Positions 28,601 through 40,000 of a stretch of 64,000 nt of DNA are shown here, piece after piece. The translations under genes were made by a program, and so were the position numbers. The DNA is taken from NCBI GenBank assembly GCA_032821775.1, contig JAVLRN010000007.1, positions 2,108,001-2,172,000 of the forward strand, given 5' to 3'. The first letter of the stretch is position 1, and each line of letters starts with the position of its first letter. Origin of the DNA: Sanguinoderma infundibulare (Eukaryota; Basidiomycota; Agaricomycetes; Polyporales; Polyporaceae). The notes beneath the pieces were generated by a model that was given only the letters and a program-made list of their open reading frames with translations, ran no database searches and had not been told where the DNA came from.

Positions 28601-30263
28601 GCGGATCAGAAGCCGTGGTACTTGCGCCCGAATTACGACCAGTCCGAGATCCTCATCGATCCCGATGGGCAAGTTCGCGCCGGTACTCCGTCTACGCTCG
28701 TTGAGCGGCTGACCGCGCACGAATTGGGCGGTGAGTGGGATTGCTCTCGTTTGTTACGTGTGGAAGTTGATGGTGTGGTGGATGTAGATCCTACGTTCAT
28801 CAAGAACTTCCTGATGACGTTCAAGTCGTTCATGACGGTCGACGACCTGTTCGAGCTGCTGACCAAACGCTATTGGGTGACGCCGCCTCCTAACTTGAAG
28901 CCGACTGAGCTTGAAGAGTGGACTCGTTTGAAGCAGCAGGTGATTCGTATGCGGTGAGTTGTCATCCTACCAAATGAACCGGAGGTATGGTATTGACATT
29001 AGGTGTAGTGTCTTGAATACGTTTAGGACCATGGTCACGGACGACGACATCTTGGAGAAAGAGGACATGTACATTCTTACCCGCATGAAGGAGTTCGCAT
29101 CCAACGAGGAGGTCGTAACGTTCGCGGCGGCGAAGCAACTGCTTATCCTCATCGAACGTGCTGTACGTTACCTCTTTTCTCCTTACCGCAGTCCATTCTG
29201 ATACATTTTCGATAGCAACGTGGCGGCGATGCACCCATCAAGACCACGAACATGGTACCGCTTGCACCTCCAGCACCTATCATGCCGAAGACGTCGAAGA
29301 AGCTCAAGTTGCTTGACATTGATCCCCTCGAGCTCGCACGGCAGCTTACGCTTATGGAGGCCGCGCTGTACAAGAAAATCCGGCCTATGGAATGCTTGCA
29401 GCGATCGCGAGAAGCCAAGCCTGGCAAGACCGCGGACAACATTACTACTATTATTCAGCTGAGCAACCGGGTGCGTGACAGCGAAGGTTGGATGATATAT
29501 GGAATATGGATTTACGTCACCCTCGCCCAGATTGCTAACTGGGTAGCGGAGTCGGTGCTGGCCAGGGAAGACTCGCAGAAACGCGCACGAATAGTAAAGC
29601 ATTTCATTAACGTCGCTGACGTGAGTGCCGGCACTGTTGGTAGCTGCGTTGTTCTTGTTTGCTAACGTATTGGCGCAGCGATGCCGTGTGCTGCAAAACT
29701 TCTCGACGATGACCGCAGTCATCTCCGGTCTGAATACCCCACCGATTCGTCGACTGAAGCGGACATGGGAGCAGGTCAACGCCAAGTTCATGTCGCAGCT
29801 GAAGATTTGCGAGTCGACCATTGATACCAACAAGAACTTTAATAACTACCGTTCCCTTTTGGCGAGGATACAACCGCCCTGTGTGCCCTTCATCGGTACG
29901 TGTGCCTGTGTACCAGTCTCCATTGGGCCATGTTGATTGATGCGTCCGTTTGCAGGTGTCTACCTTACCACTCTGACGTTCATCAACGACGGCGCAGAAG
30001 ACAAGTTGGCGGGCAAAATGATCAACTTCCGCAAACGGCAGAAGGCGGCGGAGGTGATCCAGGACATCAAGCGCTGGCAGGCGAAGCCGTACAACTTCCA
30101 GACGGTGGGGTCTGTGCTCACGTACCTGGAGGAGTCCTTCCAGTCGTATCAGGATGGTGTGGACTACGGAGACCAGTTCTGGAACCTCAGTCTCGAGCGC
30201 GAACCGCGGGAGCGTGAAGACGAGAAGATGGCGAGACTGCTGCAGGAAAGCGGTTTCTTGTAG
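25635..30263 (+). CDS. CDC25: Cdc25-type Ras guanine nucleotide exchange factor, copy 2 (complete)
   Basis: Ras activator of the SH3-RasGEF type. ATG at 25635 (MYDPQAPMTYDQ); SH3 domain at about residues 30-95 (ALYDYQTND, GWWDGLLND, GWFPSNYV); intron near 26110-26175; WW domain (EPWLRRLADDG, YYYVNKLDGTVSW) near 26390; disordered Ser-rich linker; helical region to about 27620; RasGEF N-terminal motif (TFIKNFLMTFKSFMTVDDLF) near 28790; catalytic RasGEF domain from about 29290, with DPLELARQLT, DRCRVLQNFSTMTAVISGLN-like helices and the C-terminal LTFINDGAEDK, LINF-like KMINFRKRQKAAEVI. Stop TAG at 30261. Around 1,300 residues and eight or more introns. It is a paralogue of the gene cut at the left edge, in the opposite orientation and 22 kb away; the Ser-rich linker differs most between the two. 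Confidence 0.95.
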
Positions 30264-30730
30264 ACGAGAGAGAGGAATCGCGTGCCGGGCTTCGCGTCTC
30301 CCTCTTCCCGCCCCCCACCACCATCCCCATGACCACGACGACCGCCACGACCAGCACACTAGTCACCGACAATTAGTAGTACCCACCGCCGCTTGCGTCC
30401 TCTCTGCATCATCATCATCCTCTCGTATCCTTTTGCGTTCCATCGTTCTCTGCAGATATCCGCACCATGCTTTGTGTATTTTTTTTTGTTTTTCACGCCG
30501 CGTCGCACTTGACTTATGCCGACTACATGCTGTAATAGTAGGTTCCATTATTCGCGGACTAGGATCATGCTTGATAATGCAAGAATTTTGGGTCGCTTTT
30601 CCTGCTATGACAGGCGTGCTTTCGAGCCAAAGGGAGTCTGGCGTCGTCAGCGGAACCCCGAGCTCAAGCAACTCCGTCATGGGCGCCTGTTCGACGGGTG
30701 ATGCCAGCGCTCCGACGCCGGGCAGGACCT
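30264..30730. other. 3' region of Cdc25 copy 2
   Basis: T-rich sequence (including a run of T at 30480-30490) fits a 3' UTR and poly(A) region. No further gene seen before the repeat at 30732. Confidence 0.5.
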
Positions 30731-30731
30731 C

Positions 30732-30840
30732 CATCAGCAAAAGCGCCAAAAGGTTGCAACGGGCACTGCCACGCCGGATGGGGATTCCAACCCCTAAATG
30801 GCAAGGGCGGGGGTTGCAACACATCACTTTGCCATTGTAA
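30732..30840 (+). repeat. Left inverted 19-bp repeat and G/T-rich repeat block
   Basis: CATCAGCAAAAGCGCCAAA at 30732-30750 is matched exactly, inverted, at 35916-35934. It is followed by ACTGCCACGC and GGGGGTTGCAACACATCACTTTGCCATTG, elements that recur in variant form at 35704-35790. The two blocks bound a 5-kb stretch that holds only gene fragments. No flanking target-site duplication is obvious. Confidence 0.55.
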
Positions 30841-31078
30841 ACGTCGTAGTGCCGGGGTATGTTCATAGGGCCGTCAAGTTGCCGTCGAGGAGTCAGACTC
30901 AGTTACAGCATATATTCAGACACTTCGCAGACATTTCAGTGTGAGCTCCAATGTATGTATTAGACAATTCCGAATATAAATACAGGATGCAAAGTCGTTA
31001 TGGAAGTGCATAGCCCTGCGAACCGTACATCGCCGTCGTGATCTGCTGAGCTATCTTGAGCCTCGAATTCGTCACTGC

Positions 31079-32135
31079 TCACCTCGTCGCTATCCGCATG
31101 TGAGACCGCCTGATGCCCGTCCCTATGCCCGTACCCATCAGCTTCGGAACCCGGTATGCAGCACCACGCCGACGCGACCTCTGCACCGCGATGACCGCTT
31201 CGCGAAGGGTAGGAATGGACAGCGCCAGGCATGCCGCAAACGCGTGGACGTTGAACCTGTCCAGCGAACGTTCCGCACACCCACGCGGTGCGCGACGTTT
31301 GAAAGACCCGGGATCCATGTCCTGGTAGTCCTCTAGAGGCACAAGGAACTGCGGGTGAGGCACCGGAGAAATGGCCGTCGGTGATGAGGGCGGTCTTGCC
31401 ACCCAGGCCTGCGCCCATGAGGGCCGCGGTCTGGCCCAGCATCTGCAGGTAGCAACGTTCGCGGTCAGCGGTTGCTCGTTTCGAGTACACGGCACGCTAC
31501 CTCTGGCATCCCTAGCGCGCCCTTGGGTCCCTGATACCGGAAGATGATGACCATTCCGGCTGTGACCTCTCCGTTTTGAAGCGCATCGAAGAACGAAGGG
31601 ATGCTGCACAGCAAAACATGAGACGACCGTCGGTTGACACCCCAAGTACCCAGCGGACGCACTTGTCACGAGGTTCCCGCGGAGGATCGTCAAGTGCCCA
31701 GTCCCCTTGATCGGGTCGGTCAGCGGCCGAACGCCGAAGTCGAGCTCCGGCGCGTCCTGGACGTTCTCCGCAAGCGTCTTGCCAGTAACGGTTATCTGCG
31801 TGCCATCGATGAGGTCCGTGGTCTTCAGGAGGTACTTGAGCAGCGGCGGGATGCCACCGACTTTGTGGAGGTCCTCCATGACGTACTTCCCGGACGGTCT
31901 GCACAATGTGTGTTAGCATATAACGACTGGAGATAGTTGGAGGTGGGAGCCTACTTGAGGTCGGCAAGGTAGGGGTCTTGTTGGCGACCATCTGAAAGTC
32001 GTCGATGGTGATGTCGACGTCCGTCGCGTGGGCCATGGCGAGGAGGTGGAGGATGGCATTGGTGGAACCACCGATGGCGTTCACGACAGCGATCGCATTC
32101 AAGAACGAGTTGTGAGTGAGGATATCTGTGCCTGC
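31079..32135 (-). pseudogene. ILV3: Central fragment of dihydroxy-acid dehydratase, fused downstream of a UBP2 fragment
   Basis: Dihydroxy-acid dehydratase makes 2-oxo acids in branched-chain amino-acid synthesis in mitochondria. Here only the middle is present: DILTHNSFLNAIAVVNAIGG then [77 protein letters not shown] and [20 protein letters not shown]. The N-terminal iron-sulfur cysteine region is absent. About 25 residues after RGNLV (the KITGKEG region of the family) are missing, and after DGHFSG the frame runs into unrelated sequence ([15 protein letters not shown]) to a stop at 31079. It cannot be an active enzyme. The reading frame continues without break into the UBP2 fragment to its 5' side. 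Confidence 0.8.
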
Positions 32136-34856
32136 CTTGTCAGTCTCCATCTCATCCTCCTCGTCCTGCGACGTCACCAGCGCGAGCTTGGCGAGCTCGA
32201 TCGCCAGTGTCACGGCAACCGTCTTGCAGAATTCCATGCTCCAGAAGAGGTCTGCGAGAAGGTTGACGACTGGATGGTCGGGTTCAAGCGAGTGAGTACG
32301 TGAAAGCACCAATATTGAGATGGAAAATTGTGTACGTACACTTCTTTGAACGCAGGATCTCGCGCCGTGTAACGAGTCGTCCACCGACGCGGTGGCGCTT
32401 GAGATCGTCGTCCGTGAACTTGCTATTAGCCAATGACTTCGCATCGGCCGTCGCGAGAGATGCGATCGCTCCACGCAGATCCTTGATGGTGTAGAAGTAC
32501 TGGAGGAGCGAGTTGAGGTAGCAAGTGTTCCCGAGCTGGTTAAGGCCTCGGGGCATCTCCGGACTCGCGCTGACGACATTCGCGTCCCCGACTGTCCAAG
32601 GCGTAGTCAGTTCTCCGTAAACGCCAGCACAGCCGACCTTAGACTCACGATCGCTGCCCGTGGCCAAGAAGTGGCGCAATCGCTCGCTATTCGTCACCTC
32701 CGCCATGACGCTCAGAGCCTCACGCATCCTCTCCGACTGACTCGGCTGATCTTCGACCTGTGCATGCGTGCAGGTTCGGTCGAACATCAAAAAAACGACA
32801 ACTACATACCCGCATCGAGTAAACCGTCAACAGCATTGTCTCGTCCACCTCTTTCGGCGCGTCCAGCGTCTGGTACGCGGTGTCCGGTGACATCCCCGTC
32901 CCCTTTTCCTCGTTCCACACCTTGATCAGCGTGACGATGCCCCGCTCTTCCGCGACGACCTTCAGGGCCTCGTTCAGCTGCGCGCGCCGTTGAGTGGCAT
33001 CCCCTGCCGCATTCAGCCACGCCCGCTGCCGCGCGCTCTGCCACGCGTGCGCGATGAACTCGTCGTCGACGTCGCTGTCCAGCTCGACTGCAAGCTCGTT
33101 GTCGCGCCAAAAGCCGAGAATGCGCGCGTAGCTCGCGTGCTCATCGACCGTGAACCGGTACCGCTCCTTCTCCTGCACGATGAACGACTGCAGCTTGTCT
33201 GGCACGGTTGCGCGCAGGTTCACCATCGCGTTCACGATCGTGACCAGATCGGTGAAGTACAGCATCGTGTTCGTTGGGTCGCATCTGCACTGCGCGAGGT
33301 ACGCAAAAACGAGGCGTTCTGCCCGGTTGCGGGTCAGAATGCGCGGAGGGATTTGGACGCGATATAAATTGAGCCTACCCCAGGAATACGTGCTCGCAGT
33401 CATTCCCAACGCATTCCACGATGATTCCAGCTGTGTCTGAGAGATAACGTGTTCCGAAATAACCCCGCGCGGGACTAAAAAGAAGGCCATGAGACGAAAG
33501 GCCCAAGAAATTTCGGAAAATGCTCACTTTGGGTGACGTGCGCACCAATGGCCGTCTGGTATAGATCGCGCGCGCTGTCCGCCATCACTTGCAGAACCAT
33601 CGGATTGTAGGTCTTGAAGGCCTCCTCTGCGAGACAGTTAGCAGCAACCCTCATCGCAACCGATACTACACACTGTTCGCCTTGCCGTAGATGGCCAGCC
33701 ACGCGCTGAGCTCCACCCAGGCGCGTAGAAGCTCGACAATCTCCCGCGTCTTGCCGTCGCCTTGCGGAAGGTCTTCGAGAGGGAAGCCGAGCACCTCAAA
33801 CACGCGCTCGCTGTGCCCGGTCAGCGCGCGCGCAACACTCAGACGTCGCTGATGGCGTGACTACTCACACTTCGTCGTTCCAACCAATCTTTGTCTGGAA
33901 TCTCGGCCGCGAGACAGGCAGTGACCGCTTCTCGTCTCTCTACAGTCGGTTATCGATGATACTAAAGATGAATGTATTGGCTCGAGGTAGGACACAAAGA
34001 ACGCGTGCTACTCACGTCAAAACCGTCCCCCAGGCCGTGACAGCCGTCGCCTTTGGCGTCTTGTCGACGGCCGGGTGGGCGATCTTGTCATGCGTGAACT
34101 CGTTCGCGAGCTCGAGGACAATGACGCCGGGGATGATGTCCGAGACGAGGCAGGATAAGGAGCACTGGCAGCAGAGGTAGAGATCGAGCAGCAGCTCGCC
34201 ATGGGCGTACAGGGGGTTGAGCTGGGCGGCATCGACAATCTTCTCGTACCGATGCCAGTGGTGGGTGAGATTGACCTGGCCGAAGGGCTGCTCGTCGTCG
34301 CCGGTGCCGATGCAAGATGCGGTGCGCTTGCGGTGATTCTGATCAGGCAAAGGGGTCTCGGGCTCTCTGAGGAGAGGCGGGAGGATGGTAGACGTTTTCC
34401 AGAGAAGGAAAATCCAGCCATTGTGCTCGCGGCAAAAGTAGACATAGGGATCGGGGACGGCGGCGCGCAGTTCTTCGATGGTGGGGGTATGGGGAGGGAG
34501 GGGAGACACGAGCGGAGGATGGGGGTGGGTGCTTGGCTTGAAGCGCAGCTTATCCTGTCTTCAACAGCTACACGCCACTCATACTCTTCCCCATCATCCT
34601 CGTCGTCGGTACTGGCTAGGGAAGATGCGCGGGAAGGGGGTGTGAGATCTGGCTCGAACCTGTGTGGGGGTGGTGACAAGTCCTGGTAGTGGACTTGGAC
34701 AGGAAGCTTGCCCTTGGAGTCATGGTCGTGGTCGTAGTCGTGGTCGTGGCCTTGCGAATGGTGTTGGAGGGACGGGAGGCACGCAGAGGAGAAGCGAAGA
34801 CAGTGATTAGCAGAGGCGCCTCTGCCCGGTTTGGCAGCGATGTGTTGTGACGTCAC
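32127..34856 (-). pseudogene. UBP2: N-terminal and Cys-box part of a UBP2-type ubiquitin hydrolase
   Basis: Homologue of ubiquitin-specific protease UBP2, a cysteine protease that trims ubiquitin chains. Seen are the N-terminal region (HTPTIEELRAAVPDPYVYFC), the long middle domain (33490-32790, with EEKGTGMSPDTAYQTL), and the catalytic Cys box GLNQLGNTCYLNSLLQYFYT, followed by TDDDLKRHRVGGRLVTRREI and LADLFWSMEFC. The His box and the rest of the protease domain are lost where ILV3 sequence begins near 32130. The extreme 5' frame has no in-frame ATG, and the frame shifts near 34558 (VAVED in one frame, DKLRFKPSTH in the next) with no room for an intron. These point to a broken gene, though a shortened product from a later start is conceivable. 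Confidence 0.8.
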
Positions 34857-34979
34857 AGTTCGCGACCTACCAGGCTGCCTTTACTTAAGCCGCCGACCTC
34901 GTCCAGCCCCCACCATCCGCCTTCTCCCTCTACCCTCACCTCCGCATTCACCCATGCACGACTCTCCGCTGCCGCCCTA

Positions 34980-35125
34980 GCCCAAGGTCACACCACAGCC
35001 CGCACCTCGTTTGCTGCTCGAGCTGCTCGCGATGCGTACCGAAGGACAAGGCCATCAAGCGCTTCACCGTCCGCAACATGGCCGAGACCGCCGCGGTTCG
35101 TGATATTAGCGATGCCACTTGCATG
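34980..35125 (+). pseudogene. RPS26: Relic of a ribosomal protein S26 (eS26) exon
   Basis: In one frame the sequence gives [20 protein letters not shown] followed by [12 protein letters not shown], the highly conserved core of eS26 with its CxxC metal site. The region just before (KVTPQPAPR then CCSSC) resembles GHVxPVRCSNC but in a shifted frame. A GTGAGT donor follows at 35126, yet no downstream exon (the YxEYALPKLYIK part) and no start exon are present. It is therefore an orphan fragment; it lies divergently only 125 bp from the 5' end of the UBP2 fragment. Confidence 0.75.
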
Positions 35126-35388
35126 GTGAGTAGCACTTTCAACTGACGACGACGACGACGCCCAGCTAATTATCCCTGCCCATGACGACGACGGCCTGCC
35201 CTCCAACCCTCGGACCAGAGGATGTCAAGAAAACCGGCCTCCAGATGGTTAGCGACCATAAACAGTGTGTGTAAGTGCATATATGCATCATTTTACTGCT
35301 AAAAGCTGATTGTATGCGTACTTTCCAGGAGTAGTGACGTCCTCGCTGGGTGGAACAAGGCAGTGGTTAGTACTTCTCGTCTCATATG

Positions 35389-35492
35389 CTTCTCGCTCGC
35401 CTGGTTGCTCATTCGCTCGCCTACTCGGTTGCTCGCTCGATTGCTCGATTGCTCGCTCGTTTGCTCGTCTGCTCGGTTGCGCGCTCTCGCAG
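35389..35492 (+). repeat. Imperfect microsatellite of CTCG/TTGCTCG units
   Basis: About 100 bases are built of variants of GCTCGCTCG and TTGCTCG, alternating irregularly. It reads open in several frames on both strands, which explains the long Arg/Ser-type frames nearby; none is a gene. Confidence 0.8.
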
Positions 35493-35738
35493 GTCTGGTA
35501 ATGCTCTGGTCCCCTGGTGTTCTTGACTGCACCAACTCCCGGTTGCGCTGATCTCGCTCGTTTTGTTAGTCCCACTTCGTGTCCATGTTACGTACATAGC
35601 GCAATATAATGCATGCTTTTTCTGGAATTTACCCCGTGTGATTTGTATGCCCTCGCCGCAAGTATCCAACGCCACTAGTAATACCTATCTTGCCGTTATG
35701 AGGACTGCCACGCTGTTGCAATCCTCATATGTCATGGT

Positions 35739-35934
35739 AACCCCTCACCTTGACGGTGGTGGGTGGCAATGCATCATCTTGCCACTGTGGGGGTTGCATT
35801 GCGAAGGGGTTAATTAGTTCTCATTTGCAACACTTATTATTGACACATCTGGGGTTGTAATGCGAACTAATAACTATGTTCCATTACACTGCCACTACAG
35901 TACGGAAGGCAACACTTTGGCGCTTTTGCTGATG
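35739..35934 (-). repeat. Right inverted 19-bp repeat with nested hairpins
   Basis: AACCCCT at 35739-35745 pairs with AGGGGTT at 35805-35811. A second hairpin pairs ATTAGTTCTCATTTGCAAC (35813-35831) with GTTGTAATGCGAACTAAT (35854-35871). The block ends with the inverted copy of the 30732 element at 35916-35934. The structure looks like a small non-autonomous transposon or a transposon end; no coding potential. Confidence 0.55.
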
Positions 35935-37078
35935 CTCATGTTACCTCTCCTCTCCCATGTAGTCCTGCAATGCCAGCCCTGACCATACCTTCCCCAGCTC
36001 GTCTTTGGTGCTTGTTTCAATGATCTCGATCAGCATGCTCTCCGATTGGCCAAAAGATAAGCTACCGAGCCTACCCAGCTATTGTATGTCTTCGTCATCC
36101 GTGTCGCAACCGCACCGATTCCGTGTGTGTTGTAGCCACAACGTGGTGGACACGGCAAGCGGGTCATCGTTATCTATTCAGGTGAGTAGGGACATACGTC
36201 ACTTCATTCATGTACCGTAGACTCGTTGAAAACACGCAGAGCACTCACCCGCTTCGCAGGTCTAATTTGAACTTGACAAGCTCACAAATCTCCCGCGATC
36301 GTTTTCGGCCTCCCCCACACCAGCTTCGCGGTTATGCAGGCGACCTGGTGCGATAGCGTGCATTAAATACTCTGTCTACTTTCCGATACTCCTTGTATGG
36401 CGCACGGTTTCAAAATTTGGCTCTCAAGTCCCGCACCAGTCCCGCGATACCCTACACCCGCGGACTCCATCGCCCTGCCCCGTATGGGCGTATTCAGGGG
36501 CTCATCGACCATCGATATACACTTCGCCCCGTAAATGAACGGGCTCAGTGCATGGCATTGGTGGACTCCTGAGGGATTGCGGTCCGCGTCCGATACACAG
36601 ACAAGCCAAAGCTGGTGCACGACCGGATCCGCGCAAGAACATTGTGAGTAGGCGTCCGGCATATTTTTCATCGGCAGCATTCATTGACAACGCAATCGAT
36701 GGATAGCATGGTCATCTGCAGCGAACAGCCGCTTTCTAGGTGCCACCCGTGATGTGTGGCTGCGTCTGTCTGTGGACAGAGCGTGGCCAAACCTGTGCAA
36801 CATTGGGGTTAGACCGGTAGAGCCAGACGGCATCGTCCTACAGGTTGCGAAAGCCGCCTGTAGATGAAACACATGGTGGCTATAAACCACGTTGGACTGC
36901 ATGTTGACATACACTGAGAGCGATAGTCATCGAGCCGGTGGCCGGCTTGAAGATATCTGCAGTCGGGGAGGCGGTATTTAAGGATCTGTGGAGGACACTC
37001 TCGAATGTAGCGGTAACCACTCACACACTTCTATCGCCTCGCATCCTCCGTCTCATAACCTCTTTGCTCGCCTACAGT
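35935..37078. other. Intergenic region before the tandem array
   Basis: About 1.1 kb. Short frames on both strands (36005-36220 plus; 36363-36914 minus) contain stop codons, lack family features and are not called. The last 60 bases before the ATG at 37079 (CACACACTTCTATCGCCTCG) are a likely pyrimidine-rich leader. Confidence 0.5.
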
Positions 37079-40000
37079 ATGTGCTCCGACGAAAACGGCG
37101 CCCCACACGCACTCCGTTACCTCAATGCCCAACTCGCCGTTCTTCACGAGAACGCGCAGAAGTGCCTGGACGATCACGTTCAAGCGCGGACGGAAGAGAA
37201 CAGTACGTGTCCATTAATAGTCATTCGCCCCCAAAGCAGGTAGCATTGAACACAAACCTTCCAGAGCACTTCTACGCACTGGCCGAATTCGCAGTTTACA
37301 AACCTGGTACTTCCGATACGGCTTTCCACGCGACGTTCGGCGAACCCAATCTCGAATTTATTTGCGATCATGATGTCATCATCCGCTTCACCCTCAAGTC
37401 AAGCCATCTGGTTGTTGATACCCTGCGGCCCAGAGGAGGAAGGTGCGACCCTCGTCGTCCTTTTTTCCCCGTTACTCACTTCCCGAAATTTTAGCCAGGA
37501 TGTTCAGCTGCCCCCTGATCTCGTGGTATCCTATCGACTTAGCTTCGAGACCAGGCGCATCGTCGGCAACGACATGAAGATCGGGGATTACGGGAGCGCA
37601 ATTTCTCTGGTCATCCTTGACTTCAAGAGTGAGTACAACTCTCTTCACATCAATCCACATACTGATCTCGACGGCTCAACAGAGGCTTCCTTCGTATCTA
37701 CGGAGCCGGAAGTGACTGTCGGACGCGATGTCCTTACTCGGTATCTCCGCGACTACCTCGAGTTCCTCCACGCTGCAGGGCATCATGTCCTGTTCTCGCT
37801 GCCGCAGTTCGATCAGGGCGGAATACCTATGGTCATCGACTACTCCCTCATGGAAACGTCGCAGTCATATGTCGGAGACATCAACGGTATCGCCGTCGAG
37901 CAAATCAACGCTTATATGTCCTCACTCTGGCTCAAATCCGCGATGCTCGCGGTTGGCGGAATGAAGACCAGCACTGATTGGCGATCGCGGTCGTTGGCGC
38001 AGTTAAGCTCATCGTCCTATGGAACGAGCGCGTATGGTTGGTTCACAATGAAGCTCGGGCCTCCGCGCGTCGAGATCCTCTGTGCACGAGAGGTTATCGT
38101 CTACTTCATCATCGACGAGCTCGACTTCTTCGCATCTGACGATCTCACTGGGTACGTTTATTTCTTGATTATCTTTAAAGGAATCTACTGATGTCATCCA
38201 CCAGTTCCCCAGAGCGGTCTTACCAAGACTGGAAGATCGCTATGGTCGTTAATGTGCTGTACTCGAGTGAAGCCGAAGGCAATGTCGTCAACATCATGTT
38301 TGACCTGTCTCGTAAGTGCCCAGCATTCAAACCATGCGGCTCTAATTTGCTTTCTGTCAGACGCCCGTTACCACAACCTTGTGTCCAATTACCCGGGGTA
38401 CGACGATGGCGACGATTTCGCTCAGGAATCCTGGAGACTTGTTATCGACTTCTTCTCCGAGGAGTACCTCAACATCCTCGAGAGCACGCAGTATCACGTC
38501 ATCTACTCGCGCGATACGCGTTGGGAGGCAATGTCCAAGCTCACCTCAGCCGCCCAAGAGGCCGCCGACGGCAGTTGGTGGTCCCTCGAGCTCTCCGACA
38601 AGAGCGGCACGTCATCGCGGGAGACGATCCAACGCGCAGTTCGCGACGCTGTGCACCACCACGCCGAACATCTTCAACAGCTGGAACTACGAGGAGTTCT
38701 TCGCGGCCACATTCAAGCCGATGTCGCTTCGCTTGCTGAGCAACAACCGCGCGATCGTCTGGGTCCATCTTCAAGGCGGTCATTTGAAGACGCTGAAGGA
38801 CGGCCTGCCGTGGGAGGGGTAAGCGCGCCGATTCTGTGTCATTACTGTGCTCAAACTGATATTATTCGGCCCTACAGGAGCGTGAAGTACGACTTCGCCG
38901 AGTGGCGCTTGGCCTTTGAGGTTGAGTTGAACATGTGCTCTCAGGAGGACCTCGAAGGCGCATCGTCCGAGGTGTACAAGAAGTCTCTCGCTTATCAGAT
39001 GCACTACAACTGCGCCGATCGTGAACTCAAGCACATCTTCCTAGACTTGAAGAGTACGTTCCCTCGCAGCTGCTCGTGTGTTTCAAGGATGTTTATGCGT
39101 CTATACAGATGCCGAGTACCTACACGACTACTCGACCTTGAGCGATCTAAGCAATGGAGGCGATAACCGGGCCTCGATCCTTAAGCTCCAAGCTATCGTC
39201 TACTACCTCACGCAGAACTACTTCCCCGCCATCTGCAAGAACGGCCTTAACGTGATCTCCAGCATCCCAGTCTGGAAAGCCGGAAAGTCTCTCCCCTCCT
39301 ACGCTCTCACCGATGTCGCCTTCCATGTCTATTGCAAGGTCGAGATCACCGGTCACAACTGGGCTCACGTCGCCCCGGGCATGGAGCCGATCGTCGTCGT
39401 CCTTGGGATGACTGGGTTCCGCAAGCTTCCCTCGGAGCACCTCGACTTCTCCACCGGTTGGATCGTCCAGGGCGGGAAGGGCTTCTCGCACGGCACCATT
39501 AGCATCTCAAAGCGCGTGTTCATAGAGGAGCGCTTGCTAAGCCTTCTGTCGCGCATTAACGCTCTCACCACGCTCATCCCCACCACGCCGGACATGGCGT
39601 TCCAAGGTCTCAGGCTGCGGCGATGGGCGGAACACGAGCAGCGGAAGGACCGTCCCTCGAAGTGGGAGCTCCAACCTTCGGACGGAGATGGCTATCTGAA
39701 GTATCTATGGGGGCACTGTGAAGAGTGGACGCACAAGCTGACCGGGAACAGTAACATGATGAGCGCCACTCAGGGCATCTCGTGTACGTTTCTGTCTTAT
39801 GACTGCAAGTCGTGTTCTTGCCGGAAGTTCATATGATCGGCTGCAGGTATAACTCGGAACTATGTCGAGCTTCCGACGGCCGTGAAGCAAGGGGCACTCC
39901 GAATCAAGATCAGTGGTACCGTGATGCTCAAGCTTACTTTGCAGACCAACAAATTACACACGTGTGTGCACATTCTGGCCCCAATCATACCTTATCATGC

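Noticed and set aside
31100..31336. Plus-strand frames over the ILV3 fragment
   Set aside because: Antisense shadows; the opposite strand carries clear dehydratase motifs.
35389..35492. CRISPR-like or coding repeat array
   Set aside because: Units are short, irregular and without spacers; it is a degenerate microsatellite.
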